A stretch of 64,000 nt of DNA from NCBI RefSeq assembly GCF_003697165.2, contig NZ_CP033092.2, positions 1,364,001 to 1,428,000 on the forward strand, in the 5' to 3' direction. This stretch comes from Escherichia coli DSM 30083 = JCM 1649 = ATCC 11775. GTDB lineage: Bacteria; Pseudomonadota; Gammaproteobacteria; Enterobacterales; Enterobacteriaceae. The translations under genes were made by a program, and so were the position numbers. Under the pieces are notes generated by a model. It was not told the origin of the DNA. It did not search any database and saw only the letters and a list, made by a program, of their open reading frames with translations. This document shows, in pieces, positions 37,783 to 46,975 of this stretch. Every line of letters starts with the position of its first letter. The stretch's first letter is position 1.

Positions 37783-38421
37783 TTACTCGTCGGCAGCGTA
37801 GCCCTGCGGCGGCAGACGTTGACCATCCAGCCACGCGGCGTTTTCGTGCATTTTCAGACGACCATCGGCAAACCAGCTAATCACCAGTGGATAAATAGCG
37901 TGTTCCTGGGTTTGCACGCGGGCGGTGATGTCATCTTCCGTATCACCAGCAAATACCGGGACTTTCGCCTGTAAAATAACCGGGCCACCGTCCAGTTCAT
38001 CGGTGACGAAATGCACCGATGTACCGTGCTCCTCATCGCCATTTTCCAGCGCCTGACGATGGGTGTGTAATCCGGGATATTTCGGCAGCAGAGAAGGGTG
38101 AATGTTCAGCAAACGCCCGGCATAGTGGGAGACAAACGCCGGGCTGAGAATGCGCATAAAACCAGCCAGCACGACCACATCGGGTGCGTACATGTCGATT
38201 TCATGAATCAACTCCCGGTCATAGGCTTCACGACTGTCAAACGCGCTGGTGATGAGCGTATGCGTTGCAATACCCGCCTGGCGGGCGCGTTCAAGGCCGA
38301 ACGCGTCAGCCTTATTGCTGAAAACTGCCCGTACGGTGCCTTTAATTTTGTTGGTTTTGCAGGCGTCAATAATTGCCTGCAAATTACTTCCGTTGCCGGA
38401 AATAAGCACCACAATATTCAT
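37783..38421 (-). CDS. purN: Phosphoribosylglycinamide formyltransferase 1
   Basis: 212 residues. It transfers the formyl group from 10-formyl-THF to GAR in purine synthesis. The phosphate loop SGNGSNLQAI (about 9-18), the catalytic segment NIHPSLLPKYPG (Asn106 and His108 region) and the downstream Asp in ...DELDGGPVI... are present. The ATG overlaps the purM stop by one base (TAATG), implying coupling. Confidence 0.97.
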   Translation of the reverse strand: MNIVVLISGNGSNLQAIIDACKTNKIKGTVRAVFSNKADAFGLERARQAGIATHTLITSAFDSREAYDRELIHEIDMYAPDVVVLAGFMRILSPAFVSHYAGRLLNIHPSLLPKYPGLHTHRQALENGDEEHGTSVHFVTDELDGGPVILQAKVPVFAGDTEDDITARVQTQEHAIYPLVISWFADGRLKMHENAAWLDGQRLPPQGYAADE

Positions 38422-39458
38422 TATTCGATAACCACGCGTTGTTCGGAATCAGAGGTTTTGATGATACCGATTTTCCACGCGTTTTCACCGTTGGCATTGA
38501 GCAGGGCGAGAGCTTTGTCCACTTCCGGAGCAGGCAGGGCAATAATCATACCGACGCCGCAGTTGAAGGTGCGATACATTTCATGGCGCTCAACATTACC
38601 TGCCGTTTGCAGCCAGTTGAACACTTCCGGCCACTGCCAGGAAGATTCATCAATCACTGCCTGGGTATTATCTGGCAATACGCGCGGAATGTTTTCCCAG
38701 AAGCCGCCGCCGGTCAGGTGCGCAATGGCATGCACATCGACCTTTTCAATCAACTCCAGCACTGACTTCACGTAAATGCGGGTCGGTGCCAGCAGATGAT
38801 CGGCTAATGGCTTACCATCAAGTTCGGTGGTTTGCGGATCACAACCGCTGACTTCAAGAATTTTGCGCACCAGCGAATAGCCATTCGAGTGCGGGCCGCT
38901 GGAGCCGAGTGCAATCAGCACATCGCCGTCGCTGACTTTAGATCCGTCAATGATTTCTGATTTTTCTACCACGCCAACGCAGAAACCAGCGACATCGTAA
39001 TCTTCACCGTGATACATCCCCGGCATTTCTGCCGTTTCGCCACCCACCAGTGAACAGCCCGATTGCAGACAACCTTCCGCGATGCCGCTGATCACCGCTG
39101 AAGCGGTATTAACATCCAGTTTTCCAGTTGCGTAATAGTCGAGGAAAAACAGCGGTTCCGCACCTTGCACCACCAGGTCATTAACGCACATGGCGACCAG
39201 ATCAATACCAATGGTGTCGTGACGTTTTAAGTCCATCGCCAGACGCAGCTTGGTACCTACGCCGTCAGTGCCGGAAACCAGCACAGGTTCACGATATTTT
39301 TGCGGCAATGCACACAGCGCACCGAAGCCGCCCAGACCGCCCATCACTTCCGGACGACGCGTTTTCTTCACTACGCCTTTGATTCTTCCAACCAGAGCAT
39401 TACCCGCGTCAATATCAACACCGGCATCTTTGTAGCTAAGAGAGGTTTTATCGGTCAC
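38421..39458 (-). CDS. purM: Phosphoribosylformylglycinamidine cyclo-ligase (AIR synthetase)
   Basis: 345 residues from a GTG at 39458; in-frame extension to 39473 exists, but the family starts at MTDKTSLSYKDAGV. It closes the imidazole ring of AIR using ATP. Glycine-rich GGLGGFGAL, the SGTDGVGTKL nucleotide region and GGETAEMPGMY are typical of the family. It is the first gene of purMN, with a PurR operator upstream at 39522-39537. Confidence 0.97.
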   Translation of the reverse strand: MTDKTSLSYKDAGVDIDAGNALVGRIKGVVKKTRRPEVMGGLGGFGALCALPQKYREPVLVSGTDGVGTKLRLAMDLKRHDTIGIDLVAMCVNDLVVQGAEPLFFLDYYATGKLDVNTASAVISGIAEGCLQSGCSLVGGETAEMPGMYHGEDYDVAGFCVGVVEKSEIIDGSKVSDGDVLIALGSSGPHSNGYSLVRKILEVSGCDPQTTELDGKPLADHLLAPTRIYVKSVLELIEKVDVHAIAHLTGGGFWENIPRVLPDNTQAVIDESSWQWPEVFNWLQTAGNVERHEMYRTFNCGVGMIIALPAPEVDKALALLNANGENAWKIGIIKTSDSEQRVVIE

Positions 39459-39521
39459 TGCTTGGGTCCCCACGCGTTACTTGCGGTAGAAAAATAAAAT
39501 TCGGCGCAATTCTAACAGGGA

Positions 39522-39537
39522 AAGCAAACGTTTGCGA
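39522..39537 (-). promoter_or_regulatory. PurR operator of purMN
   Basis: aaGCAAACGTTTGCga contains the perfect 12-base core palindrome of the PurR consensus. On the minus strand it overlaps the -35 region (TCGCAA at 39537-39532, 17 bases from the -10 at 39514-39509), so bound PurR would block RNA polymerase. Confidence 0.92.
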
Positions 39538-39712
39538 GACTGCTTTACACAACCTTTTTGCACGTCTTTTCCCCAGGCGCGCGGCGAAAGAATACTTGTA
39601 CCAGGGCAAAGGATCGTTTTCGGATGGAATAATCTTCTTTCATAACCATTTGAATATAAAATAACTTTATCTAAAACCGTTATCGTTTTGACTAAAGTCA
39701 ACGAAAATAATA

Positions 39713-39754
39713 TTGCCGCCTTGAAGAAAGGAGGTATAATCCGTCGATTTTTTT
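39713..39754 (+). promoter_or_regulatory. upp promoter with UTP-sensitive start
   Basis: -35 TTGCCG (39713-39718), a 16-base spacer and -10 TATAAT (39735-39740). The start region reads G(39746)-A(39747) followed by seven T (39748-39754). This is the arrangement described for E. coli upp, in which start-site choice between G6 and A7 and repetitive U addition at high UTP reduce productive transcription. Confidence 0.85.
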
Positions 39755-39781
39755 GTGGCTGCCCCTCAAAGGAGAAAGAGT

Positions 39782-40408
39782 ATGAAGATCGTGGAAGTCA
39801 AACACCCACTCGTCAAACACAAGCTGGGACTGATGCGTGAGCAAGATATCAGCACCAAGCGCTTTCGCGAACTCGCTTCCGAAGTGGGTAGCCTGCTGAC
39901 TTACGAAGCGACCGCCGACCTCGAAACGGAAAAAGTCACTATCGAAGGCTGGAACGGCCCGGTAGAAATCGACCAGATCAAAGGTAAGAAAATTACCGTT
40001 GTGCCAATTCTGCGTGCGGGTCTTGGGATGATGGACGGTGTGCTGGAAAACGTTCCGAGTGCGCGCATCAGTGTCGTCGGTATGTACCGTAATGAAGAAA
40101 CGCTGGAGCCGGTACCGTACTTCCAGAAACTGGTTTCTAACATCGATGAGCGTATGGCGCTGATCGTTGACCCAATGCTGGCAACCGGTGGTTCCGTTAT
40201 CGCGACCATCGACCTGCTGAAAAAAGCGGGCTGCAGCAGCATCAAAGTTCTGGTGCTGGTAGCTGCACCAGAAGGTATCGCTGCGCTGGAAAAAGCGCAC
40301 CCGGACGTCGAACTGTATACTGCATCGATTGACCAGGGACTGAACGAGCACGGATACATTATTCCGGGCCTCGGCGATGCCGGTGACAAAATCTTTGGTA
40401 CGAAATAA
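39782..40408 (+). CDS. upp: Uracil phosphoribosyltransferase
   Basis: 208 residues from the ATG at 39782, behind a strong AAAGGAGAAAGAG ribosome-binding site. It joins uracil to PRPP to give UMP. The PRPP loop [12 protein letters not shown] (about 128-139) and the C-terminal uracil-binding [11 protein letters not shown] are intact. It is the first gene of upp-uraA. Confidence 0.98.
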
Positions 40409-40423
40409 AGAATAAAAATAATT

Positions 40424-40453
40424 AAAGCCGACTTTAAGAGTCGGCTTTTTTTT
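40424..40453 (+). terminator. Intrinsic terminator between upp and uraA
   Basis: aaagccgact / agtcggcttt stem with a 5-base loop, followed by a long T-run. It sits inside the upp-uraA operon and would lower uraA expression relative to upp. Confidence 0.88.
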
Positions 40454-40493
40454 GAGTAAAGCGCCTATAACACATAATACAGAGGATAATACT

Positions 40494-41783
40494 ATGACGC
40501 GCCGTGCTATCGGGGTGAGTGAAAGACCGCCACTTTTACAGACAATCCCGCTTAGTTTGCAACATTTGTTCGCCATGTTTGGTGCAACCGTCCTGGTGCC
40601 CGTCTTATTTCATATTAACCCGGCGACTGTACTGTTATTTAACGGTATAGGAACACTGCTGTATCTCTTCATCTGTAAAGGGAAAATTCCGGCTTATCTT
40701 GGTTCCAGCTTTGCCTTTATTTCACCGGTATTGTTACTGTTGCCGTTGGGGTATGAAGTCGCGCTGGGCGGCTTTATTATGTGCGGCGTGCTGTTCTGCC
40801 TGGTTTCTTTTATCGTGAAGAAAGCGGGGACCGGCTGGCTGGACGTGCTGTTTCCACCTGCGGCAATGGGCGCAATCGTTGCCGTCATCGGTCTGGAGCT
40901 GGCGGGCGTAGCTGCCGGTATGGCGGGTTTACTCCCGGCTGAAGGGCAAACGCCAGACTCCAAAACCATCATCATCTCTATTACCACCCTGGCGGTCACG
41001 GTTTTAGGTTCCGTGCTGTTTCGTGGTTTCCTGGCAATTATCCCGATTTTAATTGGCGTGCTGGTGGGGTACGCGCTCTCTTTCGCAATGGGAATTGTCG
41101 ATACCACGCCGATTATTAATGCTCACTGGTTTGCGCTGCCGACCCTCTATACGCCGCGCTTCGAGTGGTTTGCCATTCTGACTATTCTGCCAGCGGCGTT
41201 AGTGGTTATTGCCGAACACGTAGGGCACCTGGTCGTAACGGCTAATATCGTCAAAAAAGATCTGCTGCGCGATCCAGGTCTGCACCGTTCGATGTTTGCT
41301 AACGGCTTGTCGACCGTGATCTCCGGTTTCTTTGGTTCCACACCAAACACCACTTACGGAGAAAACATTGGCGTGATGGCGATCACCCGTGTTTACAGTA
41401 CCTGGGTTATCGGCGGTGCGGCGATTTTCGCTATCCTGCTTTCCTGCGTCGGTAAACTGGCTGCTGCTATCCAGATGATTCCATTGCCGGTGATGGGCGG
41501 CGTTTCGCTGCTGCTTTACGGGGTCATCGGTGCTTCCGGTATTCGTGTGTTGATCGAATCGAAAGTGGATTACAACAAAGCACAGAACCTGATCCTGACT
41601 TCCGTTATTTTGATCATCGGCGTCAGTGGCGCGAAGGTAAACATTGGCGCGGCGGAGCTGAAAGGTATGGCGCTGGCGACCATCGTCGGTATCGGCTTAA
41701 GTTTGATCTTCAAACTGATTAGTATGCTGCGCCCTGAAGAAGTGGTGCTGGACGCAGAAGACGCGGATATAACAGACAAATAA
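40494..41783 (+). CDS. uraA: Uracil:proton symporter UraA
   Basis: 429 residues from the ATG at 40494 (AGAGGA ribosome-binding site). It is an NCS2-family carrier with 14 membrane segments. The substrate-binding glutamates lie in IAEHVGHL (about residue 241) and in the TTYGENIGV motif (about 290). It imports uracil for Upp, and the gene order couples uptake with phosphoribosylation. A 9-bp hairpin (41791-41813) follows. Confidence 0.97.
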   Translation: MTRRAIGVSERPPLLQTIPLSLQHLFAMFGATVLVPVLFHINPATVLLFNGIGTLLYLFICKGKIPAYLGSSFAFISPVLLLLPLGYEVALGGFIMCGVLFCLVSFIVKKAGTGWLDVLFPPAAMGAIVAVIGLELAGVAAGMAGLLPAEGQTPDSKTIIISITTLAVTVLGSVLFRGFLAIIPILIGVLVGYALSFAMGIVDTTPIINAHWFALPTLYTPRFEWFAILTILPAALVVIAEHVGHLVVTANIVKKDLLRDPGLHRSMFANGLSTVISGFFGSTPNTTYGENIGVMAITRVYSTWVIGGAAIFAILLSCVGKLAAAIQMIPLPVMGGVSLLLYGVIGASGIRVLIESKVDYNKAQNLILTSVILIIGVSGAKVNIGAAELKGMALATIVGIGLSLIFKLISMLRPEEVVLDAEDADITDK

Positions 41784-41790
41784 TGTACCG

Positions 41791-41813
41791 ACCGGGCAGT
41801 GTTGCTGCCCGGT
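41791..41813 (+). terminator. Hairpin after uraA
   Basis: accgggcag / ctgcccggt, loop of 5, followed by tcaaaca rather than a T-run. It is a weak terminator or an mRNA 3' stabiliser. Confidence 0.45.
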
Positions 41814-41877
41814 TCAAACATCATGGGATTCTGTGGTAAACTTCTCGCGATTTTGTGAAATCCTGGTTGAGGTATCT

Positions 41878-42579
41878 CTGAACACACCGGCACAGCTCTC
41901 TTTGCCACTTTATCTTCCTGACGACGAAACCTTTGCAAGTTTCTGGCCGGGGGATAACTCCTCTTTACTGGCCGCGCTGCAAAACGTGCTGCGTCAGGAA
42001 CATAGCGGTTACATCTATCTCTGGGCACGCGAAGGCGCGGGGCGCAGCCATCTGCTGCACGCGGCTTGCGCGGAATTGTCACAGCGTGGCGATGCGGTGG
42101 GCTATGTCCCGCTGGATAAACGCACCTGGTTTGTTCCGGAAGTGCTCGACGGTATGGAGCATTTGTCGCTGGTCTGTATTGACAACATTGAGTGTATTGC
42201 CGGCGATGAGTTGTGGGAGATGGCGATTTTCGATCTCTACAATCGAATTCTGGAATCGGGCAAAACACGGTTGTTGATCACCGGCGATCGTCCACCGCGG
42301 CAGTTGAATCTGGGATTACCGGATCTCGCGTCGCGTCTCGACTGGGGGCAGATCTACAAATTGCAGCCACTTTCTGATGAAGATAAGTTGCAGGCGCTAC
42401 AGTTACGCGCGCGTTTGCGTGGTTTTGAACTGCCGGAAGATGTGGGGCGTTTCTTGCTGAAGCGGCTCGACAGAGAAATGCGCACGTTGTTTATGACGCT
42501 GGATCAGCTGGATCGTGCGTCGATTACCGCGCAACGCAAGCTGACCATTCCGTTTGTGAAAGAAATTCTGAAGTTGTAG
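41878..42579 (+). CDS. hda: DnaA-inactivator protein Hda
   Basis: 233 residues when started at the CTG at 41878 ([19 protein letters not shown]), which has GAGGT four bases upstream. The only longer option starts at a weakly placed GTG (41833). Hda of E. coli is known to use CTG. The N-terminal clamp-binding box QLSLPL is followed by a AAA+ domain with Walker [10 protein letters not shown], Walker B LVCIDNIE, a sensor and an arginine finger. With the sliding clamp it stimulates ATP hydrolysis on DnaA (RIDA) and prevents re-initiation. Confidence 0.96.
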
Positions 42580-42593
42580 ATAAGGTGTTTATT

Positions 42594-42689
42594 GTCGGAT
42601 GCGGCGCGAACGCCTTATCCGACCTACGCGAAGTTAATCCATAGTATTCGTAGGCCGGATAAGACGCGGCAAGCGTCGCATCCGGCAAT
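42594..42689. repeat. BIME: two inverted REP elements between hda and yfgD
   Basis: One unit (gtcggatgcggcgcgaacgc...ttatccgac) and a second in the opposite order (gtaggccggataagacgcgg...gcatccggc) are separated by a short spacer. They lie between convergent genes, as is usual for such elements. Confidence 0.92.
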
Positions 42690-42716
42690 GTGCTTCAACT
42701 AGCGATGGAGCACATC

Positions 42717-43076
42717 TTAACCCACGATTTCCAGTACCTGCTCCGGTGGACGACCAATCCGCGCTTTGCCATTCGCGACCACAATCGGGCGTTCCATTAG
42801 CTTCGGATTCTCTACCATCGCCTGAATCAGCACCTCTTCGCTAAGCGAACTGTCAGCCAGGTTCAGTTCTTTATAAAGATCCTCTTTTTGGCGCATCAAT
42901 TCACGAGCGCTATTCATCCCCAGCATTTTCAGCAAATCACGCAGCGTTGCCGCATCGGCGGGTGTCTCAAGGTAGAGCACCACTTCTGGCTCCACGCCGT
43001 TTTCTTTCAGCAGGTTCAGCGTTTCCCGGCTCTTTGAACAGCGTGGGTTATGGTAGATTTTTACCTGTTTGGTCAT
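42717..43076 (-). CDS. yfgD: YfgD, ArsC-family reductase-like protein
   Basis: 119 residues, thioredoxin-like ArsC fold. The N-terminal KIYHNPRCSKSRET places the catalytic cysteine at about residue 13. Arg residues near RPIVV and IGRPPEQVL correspond to the arsenate-binding region of ArsC. It is annotated as an arsenate reductase paralogue; no ars genes are nearby, so its true substrate is uncertain. It lies 20 bases after bepA and is probably co-transcribed. Confidence 0.9.
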   Translation of the reverse strand: MTKQVKIYHNPRCSKSRETLNLLKENGVEPEVVLYLETPADAATLRDLLKMLGMNSARELMRQKEDLYKELNLADSSLSEEVLIQAMVENPKLMERPIVVANGKARIGRPPEQVLEIVG

Positions 43077-43096
43077 TGTTCTTCCTTTAATGCGAA

Positions 43097-44560
43097 TTAC
43101 ATCTTGGTATAAGGCTTAAAGCGTTCCTGCAGCTGGCGCAACTGGTCGATGCGCGCATCGTAACGCGCTTGTTGCAGGCTGCCTAATTTCACCTGCGAAC
43201 TGGCGCTACTCAACAAGGAAATAGCCTGATCGAGTCGCCCGGCGAGCGCATAACCTTCTGCTCGCGCAGCCAGTTCCTGATCGCGGTTATTTAGTGCGGC
43301 TTCCGCCTGTGCCAGTAAATCCCAGCCGTTGCTGTCATCTTTATTGTTAAAAGTGTAGCGATTCAGAATATTGGCCGCTTCCTGTGGTTGCCCCCCTTGC
43401 AGATAAGCGTTCGCCAGGTTGAGCTGCAACACCGGATTGGTGCGCAAATCGCGGGCATTTTTCAGGCGATTGATAGCGTCATTGGCTTTGTTTTGCCCAA
43501 GATCGATATCGGTAGCCAGATCGAGATACCATGCGTTGCCAGGTTCTGCCGCCAGTAACGGTTGCAGCGTTTTACGCGCCTCGTCGTATTTATTGGCTTC
43601 CATCGCCTGTAAAGCACGACCATATTGCGCCGCTCGTTGCTGACGAACGTTTCCTTTCGCCCATTCATCCAGCAAATCACTGGTGAGTTGGTTACGCCCT
43701 GAATTGTACATCCCCAGTGTGCGCACTTTTGCCAGATAGAAATCTTCTGACGATTGCACCACTATCGGGCTCATCTGATTGGCACGGTTACGGGCATCAG
43801 CCAGACGGCTTTCCGGTAGTGGGTGAGTGAGCAGAATTTCTGGTGGGCGCGAAGAGTAACGCGCCTGATCGAGTAATTTTTCGAGGAAGGTCGGCATCGC
43901 CTGCGGATCGAATCCCGAGCGTTGCAGCACCTGAATACCAATGCGGTCCGCTTCCTGTTCATTTTGCTGGGTGAAACTGATCATCCCCTGGCGCGTTCCC
44001 GCCAGTGTACCGGTCAGCGCCGCCATCCCCGCCTGCGGACTGGCCATCGCCAGTAAAATAGAACCTAACGCGCCGACCCAGGTCAGCGGCGCGCTGCGCT
44101 GCTGATCTTCCATCGCTCGCGCCAGGTGACGTTGGGTGACGTGGGAGATTTCGTGCGCCATAACTGAAGCCAGTTGACTTTCGTTATCGGAATAACGGAA
44201 CAGGGCAGAGTGCAGCACCACGTTGCCGCCAAAGAAAGCAAAGGCGTTAATTTCATCGTTGTTGATCAGAAAGAAATGAAACGGTGTCTTAACCGAATTG
44301 GCATGCGAAACCAGACGCATTCCTAGCGAATTAATGTATTGCGTTAACAGCGGATCATTAATTAACGGCGCGCTGCCGCGTAACTGGCGGACATAATAGT
44401 CGCCCATCTGCATTTCCTGACCAATGGAAAGTGTGCTTCCTGCGGAGGTTCCCATATCCGGCAAGGTGTCTGCGCTGTCGGCAAACGCCGGGGCTACCTG
44501 ACCAATGGTCATAGCAGCAATGAGGGTTGCAACCAGGTTTTTTTTCAACTGCCTGAACAT
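43097..44560 (-). CDS. bepA: BepA, periplasmic metalloprotease/chaperone for outer membrane quality control
   Basis: 487 residues. A signal peptide (ending APAFA) is followed by an M48 peptidase domain with MAHEISHVTQRH (zinc HExxH at about 136-140). The third ligand Glu lies in EQEADRIG, and a C-terminal TPR domain covers about 310-480. It degrades stalled LptD and BamA and promotes LptD maturation. It is functionally linked to BamB and BamC encoded elsewhere in this window. It is divergent from perM. Confidence 0.97.
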   Translation of the reverse strand: MFRQLKKNLVATLIAAMTIGQVAPAFADSADTLPDMGTSAGSTLSIGQEMQMGDYYVRQLRGSAPLINDPLLTQYINSLGMRLVSHANSVKTPFHFFLINNDEINAFAFFGGNVVLHSALFRYSDNESQLASVMAHEISHVTQRHLARAMEDQQRSAPLTWVGALGSILLAMASPQAGMAALTGTLAGTRQGMISFTQQNEQEADRIGIQVLQRSGFDPQAMPTFLEKLLDQARYSSRPPEILLTHPLPESRLADARNRANQMSPIVVQSSEDFYLAKVRTLGMYNSGRNQLTSDLLDEWAKGNVRQQRAAQYGRALQAMEANKYDEARKTLQPLLAAEPGNAWYLDLATDIDLGQNKANDAINRLKNARDLRTNPVLQLNLANAYLQGGQPQEAANILNRYTFNNKDDSNGWDLLAQAEAALNNRDQELAARAEGYALAGRLDQAISLLSSASSQVKLGSLQQARYDARIDQLRQLQERFKPYTKM

Positions 44561-44772
44561 AACCTCTATCCTGTATTTCTGGAGATAGTCATTTGACCGA
44601 TACTGTGAAATATCGTTCCCACCGCGCCGCCTTTGAGTGTAACGGCGAAGATTAGCCCACTCAAATGACTTTTCAGTTTCCTGAATCCGTCATAAAAAGC
44701 GAAGTCTTTTTTGTGACATTTCGATACAATTGCGGATCGCAATCCCGCTCTTGAGGTTCAGGGAAGGTCTGT

Positions 44773-45834
44773 ATGCTCGAAATGTTGATGCAATGGTATC
44801 GCCGCCGTTTTAGCGACCCGGAAGCGATTGCCTTGCTGGTTATTTTGGTTGCTGGTTTTGGCATTATCTTTTTCTTTAGCGGCCTACTCGCGCCGTTGCT
44901 GGTGGCTATTGTGCTGGCCTATTTACTGGAATGGCCGACTGTCCGCCTGCAGTCTATTGGCTGTTCCCGCCCTTGGGCGACATCTATCGTGCTGATCCTG
45001 TTTGTGGGCATCCTGCTACTGATGGCGTTCGTGGTACTGCCTATCGCCTGGCAGCAGGGCATCTACTTAATCCGCGATATGCCGGGGATGCTCAATAAGC
45101 TTTCTGACTTTGCCGCCACGTTGCCGCGCCGCTATCCGGCGTTAATGGATGCGGGCATTATTGATGCAATGGCTGAAAATATGCGCAGTCGGATGCTGAC
45201 CATGGGCGATTCGGTGGTGAAAATTTCCCTCGCCTCGTTGGTTGGTTTGCTGACCATTGCCGTCTATCTGGTGCTGGTGCCATTGATGGTCTTCTTCCTG
45301 CTGAAAGACAAAGAGCAGATGCTGAACGCCGTTCGCCGGGTGCTGCCGCGCAACCGTGGACTGGCAGGACAGGTGTGGAAGGAGATGAATCAACAAATCA
45401 CCAACTATATCCGCGGCAAAGTGCTGGAGATGATCGTGGTAGGGATCGCCACCTGGCTGGGGTTCTTGCTCTTTGGGCTGAACTATTCGCTGCTGCTGGC
45501 GGTGCTGGTCGGCTTCTCGGTACTTATTCCGTACATTGGCGCATTTGTGGTGACCATTCCGGTGGTTGGCGTGGCGCTATTCCAGTTTGGTGCTGGCACG
45601 GAATTCTGGAGCTGCTTCGCGGTGTATCTGATTATTCAGGCGCTGGACGGCAACCTGTTAGTACCGGTGTTGTTCTCCGAAGCGGTTAACCTGCATCCTC
45701 TGGTGATTATTTTATCGGTGGTGATCTTCGGTGGTTTGTGGGGATTCTGGGGCGTATTCTTCGCTATTCCATTGGCGACGCTGATCAAAGCCGTGATTCA
45801 CGCCTGGCCTGATGGGCAAATCGCGCAAGACTGA
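44773..45834 (+). CDS. perM: PerM, AI-2E-family transporter-like membrane protein
   Basis: 353 residues with about eight membrane segments and a soluble insertion (about 100-150). It belongs to the UPF0118/AI-2E transporter family and matches K-12 PerM (YfgE). The substrate is not established. In K-12 the hyf operon follows on this side; here bcp follows after only 98 bases. Confidence 0.93.
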   Translation: MLEMLMQWYRRRFSDPEAIALLVILVAGFGIIFFFSGLLAPLLVAIVLAYLLEWPTVRLQSIGCSRPWATSIVLILFVGILLLMAFVVLPIAWQQGIYLIRDMPGMLNKLSDFAATLPRRYPALMDAGIIDAMAENMRSRMLTMGDSVVKISLASLVGLLTIAVYLVLVPLMVFFLLKDKEQMLNAVRRVLPRNRGLAGQVWKEMNQQITNYIRGKVLEMIVVGIATWLGFLLFGLNYSLLLAVLVGFSVLIPYIGAFVVTIPVVGVALFQFGAGTEFWSCFAVYLIIQALDGNLLVPVLFSEAVNLHPLVIILSVVIFGGLWGFWGVFFAIPLATLIKAVIHAWPDGQIAQD

Positions 45835-45932
45835 CCTTCAGCGAAAAAATTTTAAACGAGTGTTGCAGGGCAGTGAGAAGATTTGAGATGTGCTGGCCGC
45901 AAGCGCAGCCAGCACGGAATGGAGCAAAGTAA
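45835..45932. other. Short perM-bcp junction where K-12 has the hyf operon
   Basis: 98 bases containing one inverted repeat, gtgctggc (45890-45897) / gccagcac (45908-45915). It has no remnant of hyf or focB coding sequence that I can recognise and no IS ends or target duplication. Confidence 0.75.
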
Positions 45933-46403
45933 TCAGGCGTGTTCTTTCAGCCAGTTCAGCACAACGTCGTGGTGATTGCTGGTTTTGAAATCGTCAAAGA
46001 CATGTTCGATTTTGCCATCAGCGTCAATCAGGAAGCTGATGCGATGAATACCATCGTAGGTTTTGCCCATGAAGGACTTTTCACCCCAGACGCCGAATTG
46101 TTCGCACACCTGGTGGTCCTCATCAGACAGGAGCGTAAAGTTAAGCAGCTCTTTTTCCGCAAAACGGGAGAGTTTTTCGGGTTTATCGGTGCTGATACCC
46201 AGCACATCAACGCCCGCTTTTTTCAACTCATCCATGTTATCGCGTAAGCCGCAGGCCTGTACGGTACAGCCGGGGGTCATGGCTTTCGGGTAGAAATAAA
46301 CCAGAACACGCTGTCCCTGGAAGTCGGTCAAATTAACTTGTTCTCCGTCTTGATCCGGCAAGCTAAATTTCGGTGCGATATCACCGGCTTTCAGTGGATT
46401 CAT
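45933..46403 (-). CDS. bcp: Thioredoxin-dependent thiol peroxidase Bcp (PrxQ-type)
   Basis: 156 residues. Peroxiredoxin signature YPKAMTPGCTVQACGLRD, with the peroxidatic Cys at about 45 and the resolving Cys at about 50. It reduces hydrogen and organic peroxides with thioredoxin. Its ATG overlaps the gcvR stop by one base, so it is co-translated with gcvR. Confidence 0.97.
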   Translation of the reverse strand: MNPLKAGDIAPKFSLPDQDGEQVNLTDFQGQRVLVYFYPKAMTPGCTVQACGLRDNMDELKKAGVDVLGISTDKPEKLSRFAEKELLNFTLLSDEDHQVCEQFGVWGEKSFMGKTYDGIHRISFLIDADGKIEHVFDDFKTSNHHDVVLNWLKEHA

Positions 46404-46975
46404 TACTTAACTCCATCCTGTTCATCATGTTGGGAATAATTGACGACGTTAATACTGCCTTGTGCATTGAGTTCTGTACATAGGGCTTTGAACGCTTGCT
46501 CAATATTTGCTGCGTCCGCAGATGCGGGGCTGTGGGCAGTTATCTGAATATGCAACTGCGCAGCCCTTTCATTTTCAGCAGGTTGCGTGCGCGACACCAG
46601 CTCCGCAATGTTCATATGATGCGCGTCGAAAAGTGCTGTGAAGCGTTCAATTAAATGCGGGGAGTCTGCCACATCGACCTGAACCCAGACAGATGCTGGC
46701 ATTGGCGGACGCGGACGCGCCGTCGTGCGCTTCATCACGATTAAAAGATCCAGCTCGGCACCTTTCAACGGTAACGTTGATTCAATCAGAGTAATGGCAT
46801 TCCATGAACCGGAAAGCAGCATGATAAACGTGAACTCTTCTCCCAGCATCGCCAGGCGACTGTCTTCAATATTACAGCCGCAACTACTGACATGACGGGT
46901 GATGGTGTTCACTATTCCAGGGCGATCGGCACCCAACGCAGTGATCACCAGATAATGTTGCGATGACAGTGTCAA
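46403..46975 (-). CDS. gcvR: Glycine cleavage system transcriptional repressor GcvR
   Basis: 190 residues from a TTG at 46975, with AAGGA about 9 bases upstream. An in-frame ATG at 47041 would add 22 residues not seen in the family. It has two ACT domains (about 5-80 and 92-170). It binds GcvA and glycine to tune gcvTHP. It is divergent from dapA. Confidence 0.93.
   Translation of the reverse strand: MTLSSQHYLVITALGADRPGIVNTITRHVSSCGCNIEDSRLAMLGEEFTFIMLLSGSWNAITLIESTLPLKGAELDLLIVMKRTTARPRPPMPASVWVQVDVADSPHLIERFTALFDAHHMNIAELVSRTQPAENERAAQLHIQITAHSPASADAANIEQAFKALCTELNAQGSINVVNYSQHDEQDGVK

Larger units (their letters stand above)
39459..39781. promoter_or_regulatory. Divergent purM/upp control region
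   Basis: A 323-base gap with no gene. The purM side has the PurR box and a -10 TAGAAT (minus strand, 39514-39509). The upp side has the UTP-sensing promoter at 39713-39754. An A+T-rich stretch (39640-39710) lies between them. Confidence 0.8.

Noticed and set aside
39698..40576. 292-codon frame antisense to upp
   Set aside because: It covers upp, whose protein is certain, and runs across two mapped regulatory regions; no independent support.
45890..45915. Intrinsic terminator of bcp or perM
   Set aside because: The 8-bp inverted repeat is real, but no T-run follows on either strand, so I list it only as part of the junction.
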